A stretch of DNA of 64,000 nt from Chaetorhynchus papuensis. Taxonomy: Eukaryota; Chordata; Aves; Passeriformes; Rhipiduridae. Below, piece after piece: positions 1-12,375 of this stretch. The notes beneath the pieces are model-generated. The model saw only the letters and a program-made list of their open reading frames with translations, had not been told where the DNA came from and made no database searches. The position numbers and the translations under genes were made by a program. Position 1 is the stretch's first letter; each line of letters opens with the position of its first letter. Where the stretch lies: NCBI GenBank assembly GCA_013396525.1, contig VWYX01000082.1:34353-98352 (forward strand). Direction: 5' to 3'.

Positions 1-600
1 TCCTGTGTCCAAGTCATTTGTGAAGATGTGGAAGAGCAGAGGGCTGAGGATGGGACCCTGTGGAACCCCAGCAGTGACAGGTCCCCAGTCTGATGTCACC
101 CCATTCACTGTAACCCTTCGTGCCTGACCCGTGAGCCAGTTGCTCACCCATCCCATGATGTGTTTATCCAGCTGTTGGCTGGACATTTTATCCAGAAGGA
201 TCCTATGAGAGACAGCCATGAAAGCTTTACTGAAATCCAAAAAGTTCTCATCAACTGGCTTCCCTTGGTCAACTCCAGTGCCATTCAGAGGAGATGCTTA
301 AAAGGTGATCAGCATTGATGGACCCCAGCACCTTCAAAAACATTTCTCACTTACTCTGAGCAGCCTGAAGTCTGCTCTGCCCCTGTCCAGGGTTGAAGTT
401 TTGCTGGCACTTTTCCAATTTACAACAGAGATTTTAAACTCTATCACTTCATAGTCATTGTGGCAAAGACAGCACAAATGGCCACTTCACACATGAGACC
501 TTCTCTGTTAACAAGCAACACATCAAAGAGTGTTGATCAGCTCCCTTAGTACCAAGACCATGAAGTTATCGTTGTGGCAGGATTTCTGTCCCCGCCACAG
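1..600 (-). repeat. CR1 LINE fragment with reverse transcriptase segment
   Basis: Read on the minus strand, bases 300 to 1 give a continuous frame typical of the CR1 reverse transcriptase: LDFSKAF (motif A region), SNWLTGQARRVTVNG, then GVPQGPILSPLLF and the FTNDLD end. The aspartate normally following KAF is a methionine here. The frame runs off the left edge. From about 380 to 600 the sequence resembles a more upstream part of an avian CR1 in the same orientation, with a disrupted junction at about 300-380, so the copy is internally deleted. It is a dead retrotransposon, not a host gene. Confidence 0.85.
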
Positions 601-619
601 GAGAGCTTATCCTGTAAAA

Positions 620-702
620 AGAAAGAATAACAAAAGGAACAGGCAGACTGATCATACTAACACATGGCTCCAAGCCTGATGTAGCTAGAAAAATTTTGAG
701 CT
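620..702 (+). repeat. Left arm of an inverted duplication of CR1-like sequence
   Basis: This stretch is the reverse complement of 1161-1244 with only a few mismatches over roughly 83 bases (shared core AATAACAAAAGGAACAGGCA). The right arm belongs to the minus-strand CR1 fragment, so this arm is a small piece of the same element in the opposite orientation. The arms are about 460 bases apart. Confidence 0.85.
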
Positions 703-859
703 TGTCACCCACCTACATCACCTGCCCTGCCTATCCCTCCTAAAGATCCTGTAACCATCCAACATGGCACAACACTCACAGGACTCATCCCACTAGGATT
801 CACTTATGCAAGTTATGTCATATCTCTGGGACTGGACCAAGGCTTTGATCTCCTTTTGC

Positions 860-1310
860 TCATTCTTTATGCTGCACATATTTGTGTAGAAACATTTCAA
901 GTGTAGTTCATTGGAGTTAATGCCTCTGGAGCAGTATGAAGGATGCCTCTATCATTCAGTTCCTCAAGTTCTGGCATGCCATCCCAGTCCTTACCACTGG
1001 CAAGCATGGTTTTGACCCTTGCCCCCTTCAAATCTTGTTAAAAGTTCTACCAATGAGTGCTGCTAGCTCCAGTGCCAGAACCCTTTTCCCTCTCTGAGAA
1101 AGGTGCATCCCATTAGATGCTGGAAGACCAGGTGTTAAATACACCACCCCACAGTCAAAAAGCTCAAAATTTTTCCAGTTGTATCAGACTTCGAGCCATG
1201 TGTTAGTCTGATCTGTCTGCCTGTTCCTTTTGTTATTCTTTCTTGCTACTGGAACAACCAAGAAAAACACTACCTGTGCTCCTGATCCTTCAGCCAATTA
1301 TCCAAGGTGA
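860..1310 (-). repeat. CR1 LINE fragment, upstream part
   Basis: The stretch resembles antisense sequence from the upstream part of avian CR1-type LINEs (for example GAACCCTTTTCCCTCTCTGA and CACTACCTGTGCTCCTGATC), recalled from family knowledge rather than searched. It has the same orientation as the fragment at the left edge and probably belongs to the same insertion. Bases 1161-1244 form the right arm of the inverted duplication. No long frame remains. Confidence 0.65.
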
Positions 1311-3364
1311 TGATTCAATATTGAACTATCCTATTTTTTAAAAAAAACCTAAATTATTTTGAACTTTCCTTCTTACAGATAGCAAGTCACTAAATAAGGG
1401 TTCTTTCTGGTTTATATTTCTCTGAGACTTACACAGACTTCTTTTGTGAACAGTAGTATTTTGTATTGGCTTAATGATAGTTATTAGCTCCTACAATATG
1501 ATATTCATTGTGTTCAGGTTAAAGAACGGGAGAGATGATTTCCATGGTAGGCTACTAGTTTGGCAGGAAATTACTAAATCTCTGTATTTTCTGTAGTATG
1601 TAGGTGTGACGTTCATGGCTGGAGTATTGCAAGGCTTAATTCATTGCTCTTGAGATGCCCTGGCAGAAGAGGTTCTAAAAAGAACTGTTGTCTGAATAAA
1701 TATTTTGAGTTTAGTTTTGTAATCCCCTGGAAAATGAGATTATTACAGCTCGTAAAAAGCTAGAATTTGATTTCATTGTAACAGTCAAACTTCTCAAGTT
1801 TGTTTTTCTTCTGCACTGGAGTAAAACAAAAACTTTTAAGGAATTTTCACTAGAAAAATTACATTGTAATAGCATTTTCTGAATAAATTATTCAGATCTT
1901 CAATTTTCTCAACTGAAATAACTGCCTGTTGTAACTGCCTGAAATAACTGCCTTAGGATGTTTAAAACCTTTCCAACAAAAACTCCACAGAGCTAACAAT
2001 GTCTTTTATACACTTCAGCTTGGACAATCAGGATATCTTCACAAAAATGTGTTTTTTGAAAATGCTGCAACCAGATTTACTGATTCAAATATTTTTCTGA
2101 TCATTTAGATCTTACTTGTGATGTACCTGTACACATTCCAACAGAAACTATGATCTAAGGTTATTCAAATTTGACTTCCATATCCATTTTTAATTTTGCT
2201 GAAAGGAGGGGCACCACAAATAAATCATATTCTGGAAGTCATAATGCTCCTATTGGTATGCAATAACGATACTTGAAAGTTCATTAGATAGCTAGAAGTC
2301 TTTTCTAATTGTTTAAGAAGTAAATTAGTGTAATCATTATGTACAGTATGTGTGAAACTTTAATACCCACAGCATATTATGGCACCTGGCACCCGAGAAC
2401 TGAGCAGTGAGCAAGTGAAGAGGTTCAATTCTGACTCATAGATGGATATGTGCATCCAAAATTCACATTTCAGCATATTCTGATTCATGGATGGCTATGT
2501 GCAACCCAAAATTCACATGGTTTGCCTGACTAACAGCATGCAAGTACAGGAAAAAAACGTTCAGAATCATAAATTACAGGTTGAATTTTTAAGGCTAAAA
2601 GATAGACTGGAAATCTCTTGGACCCAATCAAAGTTTGTGCTGGAAATTTTCTGGATCAATTTTCTAATTAGAGTGTTACTTTATGGTGAGTTAATCTTTT
2701 TAGGTGAAGGTGTCCCAGAACAACAGCAGGAATTTATATATGCTTCCAAAATTACCTTCACAGGCAGTGAAAGTATCTTGGAAAAATAGAAAATAAATTC
2801 TTATCTCTGGAGACCTAATATGTAATACTGATAAAAGTATTACTACTAGTGCTCCACAGGATTCTCAAAGATTTGCCGTGGTCAGCAAGTGTGTCTGTCT
2901 GGTTCTTCAGAGGAGGGAGGGATGGGGGCTGTGTTACAAAACAACTTCTTATGGTGCTTGCTCATTATATCACACAGCCTCTGAATTTGGGTTTCAAAGA
3001 GAGATGAGAAATACTGTTTACTGTCCTTCGGTGAGAGTACACGTGGTTCCAGATAGGATACTGTATTGCTTGTAAGTGTGGGAAGAGAGGTTTCAGAAAT
3101 ATTTGCAAAAATGTAGTGCTTCTGAGTGCAGATAAAGGGTTGGTTGGAACTGAAACAGAATTTAGAATGCAAACAATAAGGTGATGATGCCATTACTGGC
3201 ACTAAGGCAGAAGATTGCAGGCCTACATTATCTTGGGCCTGCTTATTGTAAGCTAGCTCAAGAGAGCCAAGAAGAAAGAACTTGGATCCAGTATTACAGG
3301 CATGTTGAAGGATATTACTACACCTTTTGAAACCTCCTGTTACGTAGGGATGTAGACTTAGCTT
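1311..3364. other. Intergenic, nothing recognised
   Basis: AT-rich DNA with many short homopolymer runs. The open frames here (for example 2487-2789 plus and 2882-3451 minus) have no recognisable domain and no splice context, and I read them as chance. Confidence 0.5.
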
Positions 3365-3833
3365 AGCTGCCACCATGCTTATCATCATGAAAGTATTCCC
3401 CAATTTAGTAATTGCGCTAAAACCACACTGCCACTCACTTCCCCTCCCCACACATCAAATGAATGCACAAAAGGCAGAGATCATGGGTTGAGATAAGAAC
3501 AATTTACTGGGAAGAGCAATGAGACAAGAAAACAAGCAGTAACAGCAACAATACTAATAGAAAAAGTGTACAAAAAGAGGGTGATTTATATGCAAAATGC
3601 TCACAAAGCCCAAGACAATGAAACATCTGCCAATGAAACACCTGCTTCCCTCCATCTGCCGTATTTGTAAGACTGGAAACCATGCCCTTCTTCCCAGAAG
3701 CCAGAGGGTCCCTTAGCCCCACTCCCAGCAGTATGTGAGGTGGTATAGAACAACCTTCTAGACATGGCTCCTGGCTCCACTGCCTCATGGCTACAGCAGA
3801 AATTAACTCCATTTTGGGTGGAACCAAGATATT
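3365..3833 (-). mobile_element. LTR of an ERV-L-type element, 3' LTR of the adjacent provirus
   Basis: In minus orientation the block starts near 3833 with a TCTTGGTTCCACCC-like start and contains the phrases TTTGTACACTTTTTC, GTCTCATTGCTCTTCCCAGT and TTGTTCTTATCTCAACCCAT. These are shared with the LTR at 38095-38661, and the last is a hallmark of a common avian ERV-L LTR group. It lies immediately downstream, in minus sense, of degraded integrase sequence, as expected of the 3' LTR of that provirus. Boundaries are approximate and no clean target-site duplication is visible. Confidence 0.6.
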
Positions 3834-3989
3834 ATCCACCCTGTATTCTATACTGTTTACATCATGCCCGGATCCTACTCCTCCCGACTATCTGCACATA
3901 CAGTAATATAAATATACACAAGAACAGGTATCATTTCCATAGTCAGTGGCTGTTCCTCCAAGATGTCTGTTGAGTTCATTTAGTCCATA

Positions 3990-5532
3990 ATTGTGGATCC
4001 TATCTGCCCTGGATGTCTTCCAGGGCAGGAGGGCAGGTGAGCTGTTGGGGTTGCACTGTGCATCAGGAGCTCACAACTGGTGTACCTGGAGCAGCCCATA
4101 CTCACTGTCCATGGTAGTTCTGGCATACACTGGCAAGTGTCATTCAGCAACCAATATTATACAATTCAACATTACAGACTCTTCTCACCCAAAAATCAAA
4201 TCCTCCTGAGGTACATATTGTGCTTCTCCTCTGCATTACCCAACAAGTGCACCCATGTCACTGAGCAAAGAAAATACCACAGATGGGTTTGCCTTTGCTT
4301 GAGGCAAGACTAATCCAAACTGTGTTCCTTAACACATTTCTTGTATGCATCACAGGGACTTTATCCCCTTCTTTGGTGCATGGAAGTTTTGATTGGGCAG
4401 GGACAGCTCAATTTCTAGAGCCTCAGGTGTTAACTAAACCAGGCAGCCTTAGCTAAATGTTGGAAGGTCCCACCACCCATTGCTTTCAGTGTGGTTTTTA
4501 ACAGTCCATTGTACCCTTTGATCTTCCCAAAGGCTGATGCATGATAGGGAACAGGATAAAGCCACTCAATACTGTGTTCCCTGGCCTGGTTGTCCAGAAG
4601 GCTGTTTTGGAAATGAGTCTTGTTGTCTGACTCAGTTCTCTCAGGAGTTCCAGGTCACCACAGGACTGGCTGTGCAAGGCCCAGGATGGTGTTCCAGGCA
4701 GTGGTGTGAGGCACGGGGTGCTTCTCCAGCCATCCAGTGGTTGGTTACAAGGGCACGTAGCACTTGCCTTTGCCAGCCTGCAGGAGTGTGATGTAACCCA
4801 TCTGCCAGGCCCCCCTCATTTATATTTTGGCCATCATCTACCACACCAGAGAGGCTTTACTTGGCCTGCTTGATCCCAGCACATGTTTCCCAGTTATGGA
4901 TAACATGGGATACAGAGTCCATGGGTAAGCCCATCCCTCGATCACGAGTCCATCGGGGTGTTGCATCTCTTCCCTGATGACCAGAGGTGTCATGGGACTG
5001 CAAACCAGAAATAATTCACCCTTTATGTTGCCAGTCCAGATCCTCCTGAGACATTTTAATCTCGGCAGCTCGATCCACCATCCATTGTTGCAATGTTCTT
5101 CAGTAGCCCGACTCCTGGGCACATGTGCATCTCATGATCCACTTTTGCAGCCAGCTTCCCTACCCAGGCAGTGACGTCTTGCCACAGTTCAGCAGCTCAG
5201 ATGGGTTTGTCTCTGCACTGCCAGTTGGTCTTTTTCCATCATTCCAGCCAACTCCACAGAGCATTTGACACCATCCACGAGTCAATACAGAGGTAGAGCA
5301 GGGCCGCTTCTATCATTCAGCAACACCTAAAGCCAGCTGCACAGCTTCCAGCTCTGCAACCTGGCTTGATCCACCTTGTCACTCCATAGCTTCTGCAGCT
5401 CTCCACATAGGGCTCCATGGAGCTGTTTTCCATTCTCAATGTATCCCTACAGCATGGCAAGAACTGTCAGTGAAGAGAATGTATTGCTTTTCGTTTCCAG
5501 GTTGCTGGCTATATGTTGGGGCCTCCTTAGCA
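3990..5532 (-). pseudogene. Decayed ERV-L-like pol: RNase H and integrase region
   Basis: Minus-strand reading in several frames gives interrupted retroviral pol. An RNase H-like segment lies at about 5520-5250 and integrase-like sequence follows down to about 4500. Several overlapping minus frames (4641-4844, 4838-5122) are pieces of this protein separated by frameshifts and stops. Domain order matches a class III (ERV-L) element, a group that usually lacks env; no env is visible between pol and the LTR. The same pol resumes on the right of the inserted LTR at 5533-6175. It is non-functional: many frame breaks, no intact domain, and upstream pol and gag missing. Confidence 0.6.
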
Positions 5533-6175
5533 TGTGTCACCTGCCGCTAGCCGGGCGCTGCTGTGGCTTGGCGATGCCGGAGCGTGAGGTGTTGTGACCT
5601 TCCTAAAAGCATCTCCAAAGCGAAGCTGCCTGGCAGGACGACCACACACCCACACACACGTACAGGCACACACACACGGATAGCTCCAGTAAAGTGGGTT
5701 GACGGCAAAGAGGCAGGAAGGGTTTCCGTATAGAGTTCCACAGGAGCGGTTTATTGCATGCTCGTGAAGGGTTCCAGGGACAGATACAGAGAGCAATGGA
5801 GAGTTCAGGTTTAAGTACAGGAGCAGATCGAGCATCAGGGATCAATGATCTGAGAGCACAGGGGCGGTACAGAGGCGGGACTAGGGAATGGGAGCCCATG
5901 GGGAAGCTCTGGGGGAGTGGCAAGGGGCAAAGGCCAATGGGGGGAACTTGGAGTGGAGAACCTGCCAGGGCATGGGACAAATAAGGTAGCAAGGGGGTGG
6001 AGAGGCCAATGGCCAACCAGGGAAGAAGAACTGGGGTACATTAATATACCAGAACAATGCATCCTGGGAGAAGCCTTTCTGGTCACCGTAACCTGGGAGG
6101 AATCTCTGGTACTAGGGACAGTCCTACCAGGGGACTCCTTTTGTCTCTTATATTGTAGGCTCATTGGCCACCACA
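5533..6175 (-). mobile_element. Different LTR inserted in the ERV-L pol
   Basis: On the minus strand this 643-base block begins TGTGGTGGCC, has a polyadenylation signal in GCATGCAATAAACCGC (about 5752-5767) and ends GGTGACACA, so it has TG...CA termini. ERV-L pol-like sequence lies on both sides, showing that it inserted into that element. It is GC-richer than its surroundings and contains a TG/CA-rich stretch at about 5645-5680. I could not find a matching target-site duplication. It does not resemble the other LTRs in the window, so it comes from another endogenous retrovirus family. Confidence 0.6.
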
Positions 6176-6790
6176 ATCACCTTGTTGTCCTCTTCATCTT
6201 CCAGATGATAATCCAAAATTTTCGCCTTTGGGCCAGTTGGACATGACTCCCAAGATTTCTGGGTGATTTGGATTTACTGTTCATGCTTGCTGTGTAATCA
6301 GAGTGATCCACTCACTCCCCATTGTGTCATTGTCATAATGTGTTGAGAGGACTTTCTGTTTGGGCATCCAGCCCAACACTGGAAGTCAGGCTTCCAGGAG
6401 GAACTGTGCTTCAGTGCCAATCACTTCTGAAGCACCTTGAACCCCTTCACAAGTTGCCAGTATCTCTTTCTCAGCTGGGGCATAGCTGGCCTTGGATCCT
6501 TTGTGTCCACAACTCCAGAACCTCAGGGGTCATCCTTGAGACTCTCTGGGTACTTTCTGCCAGAGGCTCCAGGAAGGACCATTCTCTGTAGCTGCAGTGT
6601 AGGGCATGTTCTTCACATCTTGCCCTGTCCTGACTGGCCCAAGGGCTACTGCATGAACAATCTGCTGGTTAATTTTTTCAAAACTTGTTCAGGGCCCCAG
6701 TTGAAATCATCCTTGTTCTGTATCACATGATAGAGGGGGATTACAATAGGACCGACAGGTAGTGTCAGATTATAGTCTGGACATGGTGCT
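6176..6790 (-). pseudogene. Decayed ERV-L-like pol: reverse transcriptase tail and RNase H start
   Basis: Minus-strand frames here contain broken pol sequence of the connection between reverse transcriptase and RNase H (for example the short motif NWGPEQ near 6700). They run into the LTR insertion at 6175 and continue beyond it. Stops and frameshifts interrupt every frame. The 5' part of the provirus and its 5' LTR were not found to the right, so the copy is truncated. Confidence 0.5.
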
Positions 6791-9700
6791 ACCATACAGT
6801 TACACCAATTTCACAAGTGCAGTCTGTCTGCTAGAGTGCAGATAAATACAGTCTTATGGAGTACATTTAAGTTCTAAGTATCTTCTTGAGTGGATTTTCC
6901 TGAACTTGCTTCAGTGTAAGCAGGCAATGCTTAGTACACAGGAGGCCTAGCAGCAAACAGAGCAACAGTCTGTCAGTCTTCTCCTTAGAAGGAGAATTCA
7001 TGGGGATAAAAGGATGGAAGTGCATGTGAAATGGTGAGGGTGTGAGTTTTCTCTTAGAATAGAATACATCCAGAGGACATACCCCAAACGGAAAAAAAGC
7101 GAGACAAGGTTGGCAAATACCATAAGGAAGTTCTCTGTCCCAGATAAAAAAGAGGAAAACCATTGAGACCTAAAAAGAGAAGAAACAGAAAGAAACAAAA
7201 AATACAAGGACAGAAAGAAAATGAGAATGAAAGAACCCAGCAAAACAACATTAGCAATGCTAATTGTAGACAGAAAAAAAGGATCTTTCAAGGGTAAGAA
7301 TTCTGTAAATGGGAGCAGTCTGCTTTGAAAAACCACTTGTAAAATAAGTATTCAGTAAAGTGCAAGAGTCATCTATAGATGATTAGCAGCATGGTGGAAC
7401 ATTATCTCCTCTTGTGTAGGTAGTAGAAACCCACTCTTTCTCTCTGCTGGATATATTTTGGTTTTGTGCAGCTTCACTGGGTTACTTTGACATATATGGG
7501 TCAAAAGTTCCATGTTCTTGTTAAATATGCTACTTGGTATGTAAAGGTTATGTTGCTTTTAGTATACCATCCAGAAGTTCACTTGATGCTGAGAAAAATG
7601 CACCACTGCACACATTAAAGAAAAATAAACCCCAAATTTATGCACAGTCTTCCTTTATTCTGTGAAGACTAGTCTAACTAATTAGTATTTTCATCTATGC
7701 CACCTGCTTTATTTGCAGTCTTAGCTGTGAATTTCTAGAGGTTCAAATGGCTGTTCTTAACAAAAAACCTATTTCTCTTAATTTTGTTCAACATTTCATT
7801 TCTTTATAAGTTACTGTTGATTGCAAACCTGACATGTCCATAGGTTTCTTTCAAATATCTAATCTGCACATTAAAATGGAAAGGTGTTAAATTTGGAGGT
7901 CAAAGACATAGAACAAATGCACAGCCAACAGAGGTCAAACAAACATTATCAGGCTTTCATAACTGCAATTTACAGAAAAGGCTGGGGGATTTTTTTCTAA
8001 TTATATTTGAAAATCAGCATGATTCAGCTTCACTGGATAATATCAGCTAGACAAAACAAAATGATTTTTATCTGGCTATACACGCCTGCAGTGTTATATC
8101 TCTTGACCTTGTTATTCTGCAAACTTGAAATAAACTGACCTTTCACAATCCTTGTTGCTCTTGTTTCAAGTCCATAAAGAAACCTTACATGAATGATGCT
8201 CCATGAAAAGATATGTAATACACAATCTTTAAAGCTAACATTTAAATCTGTATCTCTTAATGTTAGTTAAATTATTTTGGTTTCACATTTGCGTCCTTTA
8301 AAGAGGTAGAAGTGGTGTGCTCTGTTTCCTGCTAGAAATCAACATTAATACAGATGGTAAGTAAATAGGCATCTCATCTTCCCCATGCCAGATGTTCACT
8401 AATTGTAGAACTGAATAATAGATGATGACATATCCTAATGTATTTATCAATCCACATATCTTTTTTACAATGCAAAAGAGGTCATCTGAGACTTTTGTAG
8501 GTTTTTTTCAGCTCTTACTGTGCGCTAACAAGGAGCTGCCTGAAAAGGCTGCCATGTGAAAGAGAGGCCACATTATCTAGAAACAATAACAGAGTGCGAT
8601 ACCACATGAAACAGGAATTCACTTTGACCATGGCTGGGATAGAGTTGCCATAATCAGTATCACTCAGAATTAGAGTTGCACTTACAAAAAGATATGAGGC
8701 TAGTTTGATTTAACTGTGATCAAGCTAGTTTGTTTCCCATGGACTCCAAACCTTTCAAAGAAGAGGAGGGAAAAAGCCAGTGAGATGATGACCATATTGT
8801 TAACACAAGAATTAACAGCCTTATTGCCTTAAAAAGAATGCACTGCCATTTTAGTGATCTTTAAAGGGAACAATAACAGGATAATTGTCTTCAGAACACA
8901 TAGACCACTGTATTGTTCACTAGGACTTTGAGGTTAAAACCAAAGCTAAACACTAAAAACATTTTTTATTCCTTTTGTGAACCTCACAGAGAAAACTAGA
9001 ATAATGCCTGTGAAAAATGGAACCCTAATTCTGAAAAAACTACAGGGCGGTGTTACAATAAACAAAGAGGGGAGGGAGTTTAGTGTGAAAGCAGTAAACA
9101 GACAGAAAAGCAGTTAAGCTACCCAGTTTTGCCATGGCAAACTAGCTGTCTATCACTCTTTGATGACTTTACACTGCTTCTTGTCCCTGATTTTCCACTG
9201 AAGTAATAAAAATGTTCCTATTTTTCAGCGGTAGAAAACCAGCTATTCAGCACATCCTAGAGTAAGCATTGTGCATATTTTTAAAAATTCCTAATCAGAA
9301 ACTGTAGACTCTTTAAATTTCTGGTGGAAGGCTAAGAGGGACAAGAAAATGAAATGTATTTTAGTGGAACTATTATATCAAGTGTTATTATATTACACCT
9401 GGCACTTGTTTGTCTCTTTTCTTTCTCTTTTCCAGTCTCCTTGCCAAGTGACTGTTAATAAATAGGTTTAACCTTTACCATCTGTTGTTTTACCGTAGAC
9501 CTATGTGCTGCAGCCTCCTGTTTACTACAGCATTACATTTAATCAATTTTCTTTTTCCTATGTGTTTAAAATATACACATATCCAGGTTAATCAGACAAC
9601 CACAGTTAAGAAGGAAAGAGAACCTCCTCAAGCATATGTTATACTACATTCTCTTTCATTAACAAGACCCACTTAGTCTTGGAGTGCACTTGGAATGCAT

Positions 9701-11054
9701 CTTAGTTGTGTTTGTTTAAAGGAGGCTGGCGATTTATTAATGTACCATACTGGAAAGGGCAGGGAAATCCCCATATGGTATATTGTATAGCTGATTAAGT
9801 AATTGAAGAATTGATCATTATGTGTTGACTCTTTGGCTCTTTTCCATGATTAGATGTCTTTCTTGCTTTGCAGCATTTTTCTTTGTGAGGGGCAAAGTAC
9901 TGCTGTCACTGCAGTTCCTGACAAAATAATTCTGACTTTCACAAGAAGAGCAACTGATAGTACTGAAGTTTCTTTTCCTGAGCAGGAAGTAGATTGTAAC
10001 TCTATCATCCTTCTGTCCTCATCATAGGAGCAGGACCCCAGCTGACAGAAGTTTATTAAAGGTGGTGTGCAGGCACTGAAAATGGATCCATCTTGCTGTC
10101 ATATACACAGAGATTAGGCACAAATTAGTAAATACACATTTTTTTTCTCCTCCAAAGATTTTTAGAGCTATACCTACTTGTGTCATCAAACACAGCTTTG
10201 TTCCTGTCTGGTAAAAAAATGAAATACTTCAGATAATTTATTTGGGCAAGGTACTGCCGTTATTACATGAAAAACTTTTAAATTATTTTAGTGTGACTAA
10301 ATTTTAGTGTGACTTCAAATCTGGGTGTCTGGAGAGTGCTCAAATAGTTGGGTTTTTTTCCCTTCCGTAAGAGACTAAGTAAAGATGGCCTAAAAGTACT
10401 TTACTAAGTAAAGAAATTCTAAATATGTGCAGGTATTGTATGAGTGAACCGAAAGGGAGCTGCGAGTACTAAGTGCTACTAAACAGCAAAAATCAAAAGA
10501 TGAAGTTGCAAACTCTCTTTTCCCCACCTTTTAAATGCAAATCCTTTGAAGAAGTGATGCTTCTTAATTCTTGCTCATTTCTGGGCTCAAAACTGACCAT
10601 GAAGAGATTTGGCAAAGGATCTTTAAAGCAGGTGGCCAGAATGAGTAATACCATTATGCAACAGCAGATTTTTCTGTGGTATTTCTGAGCTTATTGAAGA
10701 GGAGAGACTAGCAAATCCTAATGCTATTTAATTGTTAAATAATTAGCTTCTTTATGTAAAATGTAGGCTTCTCTTAAAGATTTTGTTGTTTTTCAGATGT
10801 TCTTCTAAATGATAATTCCAAAGATAATCATATCAATTCAACGTGTGAGTTGTACTTACTGCACAAAAAATAAAAATGTAAATTGATACTTAAAAATCCC
10901 TCAAAAATGTAATTACATCATTAAATATTGGTTTAAATTGAAAATTTCACATATTATCTTCCCTTGTTTACAATTTTTTCAGTATCCCAGTGTCCTAGTA
11001 TTTCAATTCAGCTTCACCTGTCTTTCCATTTCTTGTTCTTTTATTTGATACTGC
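6791..11054. other. Intergenic, nothing recognised
   Basis: AT-rich DNA without recognisable exons, RNA genes or repeat families. The minus frames at 6867-7336 overlap one another in different frames over an A/G-rich stretch (about 7080-7280), which removes stop codons by composition, and are not credible genes. 7340-9480 has almost no open frame on either strand. Confidence 0.5.
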
Positions 11055-11497
11055 ATCATGAACCACAGAGTCATAGAATTCTTAAAGGTGGAAAAGATCT
11101 CTAAGACCATAAAGTCCAACTTAGGAACACCACCATGTTCACGGCTAAATGAAGTCCTCAAATGCAATATCCACACATCTTTTAAATACTTATGGGTATG
11201 GAACTCAACACTTCCTTGGGCAGCCTGTTCAAATGCTTTACAATATTTTCCATGGAGAAATTTTTTCTAATATTCAGTGTAAACCTCCACTGGTGCAACC
11301 TGGGGTAATTTCCTCTTGTTCTATCACTTGTTACCTGGGAGAAGAAACCAACCCCCACCTGGCTACACCCTCCTTTCACAGAATTGTAGAGAGTTGAAAC
11401 TTTTAATTTAATTTCTTTCCAGATCACAGAATATTCTGAGTTGTAGTGATAAGGTCTCCCCTGAACATCCTTTTCTCCAGGCTGAACAACCACAGCT
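11055..11497 (-). repeat. CR1 LINE 3' end
   Basis: The plus strand begins AGAGTCATAGAATTCTTAAA and continues with the antisense of the CR1 3' region: TTGGGCAGCCTGTTCAAATG, then TCTTGTTCTATCACTTG and TTCTCCAGGCTGAACAACC. The order shows a minus-strand 5'-truncated CR1. The antisense frames at 11149-11493 are within this repeat. Confidence 0.8.
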
Positions 11498-11529
11498 GGG
11501 TGTGTAAAACCAGGACTCAGGAAGGAAAC

Positions 11530-11552
11530 ATTTTATTTATTTATTTATTGCT
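11530..11552. repeat. TTTA microsatellite
   Basis: Short run of ATTT/TTTA units (about five copies). Confidence 0.8.
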
Positions 11553-11849
11553 TGATTAATGTATTTTACTAGTAAATGGTGACTTTATAAGGTTCCAAAT
11601 ACTGCACAAACTTAAATGGTGAAATCTTCCAATCTTCAAATTTTAAAAAATGTGTAAAAATGTTAAGCTAAGAACTATCAAGACTGCATCATTTCAAAAA
11701 AAATCCCTGAAATGCAGACCTTTTTTTTGCTACTTTAATAGTAATGTGGATAATAATTTTCCTGGTGTTCAAATGCCATGACCATTTTCTGTTTTTTCCT
11801 TTATTTAAAATAAAAAAAAAATCCCTAATGACTATAATAAAGGCTAAGA

Positions 11850-12375
11850 ATGTTCAAGGTATAACTACATCAGCTATATTGGCTGATGTCCAAGGATTAC
11901 CTCAAGAATATGCAGGAATTAAAGCACAGATGGCAGGATACCTACGAAGATGAACAAAAACTCATAACGAATCTTGGATGTAAGGGAAGAATTCGAGAGA
12001 ACAAGGAAAGAGACACTGCCCAAATGTGCACGAATGGAATTAGGAAAGCCAAAACCTACCTGTTCCTTGGCTTTGGTCTTTACCAAAAGACGGTAGGGCC
12101 CATCTTCAGGAATGCCAGGCTCTGAGTACTGTGCAAAAAAGTTTAGGTTCAGTCTGGACATTAGAAAGCATTTATTTACCAAGAAGGTAGTCAAACATTG
12201 AAACAGGCTTAGAAAGAGGCGGTTGATGCCCCAAAACTACCAGTGTTTAGGAGGCATTTCGACAATGTCCTTAACAATGTGTTTTAACTTTTGGTCAGCC
12301 CTGAAGTGGTCAGGCAGTGGGGCTAGATGATAGCTGTCGGTCTCTTCCAACGTAAGTATTCTATTCTATTCCATT
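11850..12375 (+). repeat. CR1 LINE, internally deleted
   Basis: Plus-strand CR1: an ORF2-derived part around 11990-12060 (GGAATTAGGAAAGCCAAAAC), then CTTTGGTCTTTACC near 12070, then a jump to the 3' region with GTCTGGACATTAGAAAGCAT and an end in repeated ATTCT units (12357-12372), the usual CR1 3' terminal repeat. Two large internal segments are missing. Confidence 0.75.

Noticed and set aside
5527..6246. Proline- and serine-rich open frames of 102-137 codons on both strands
   Set aside because: They lie inside the LTR inserted at 5533-6175 and overlap one another in different frames.
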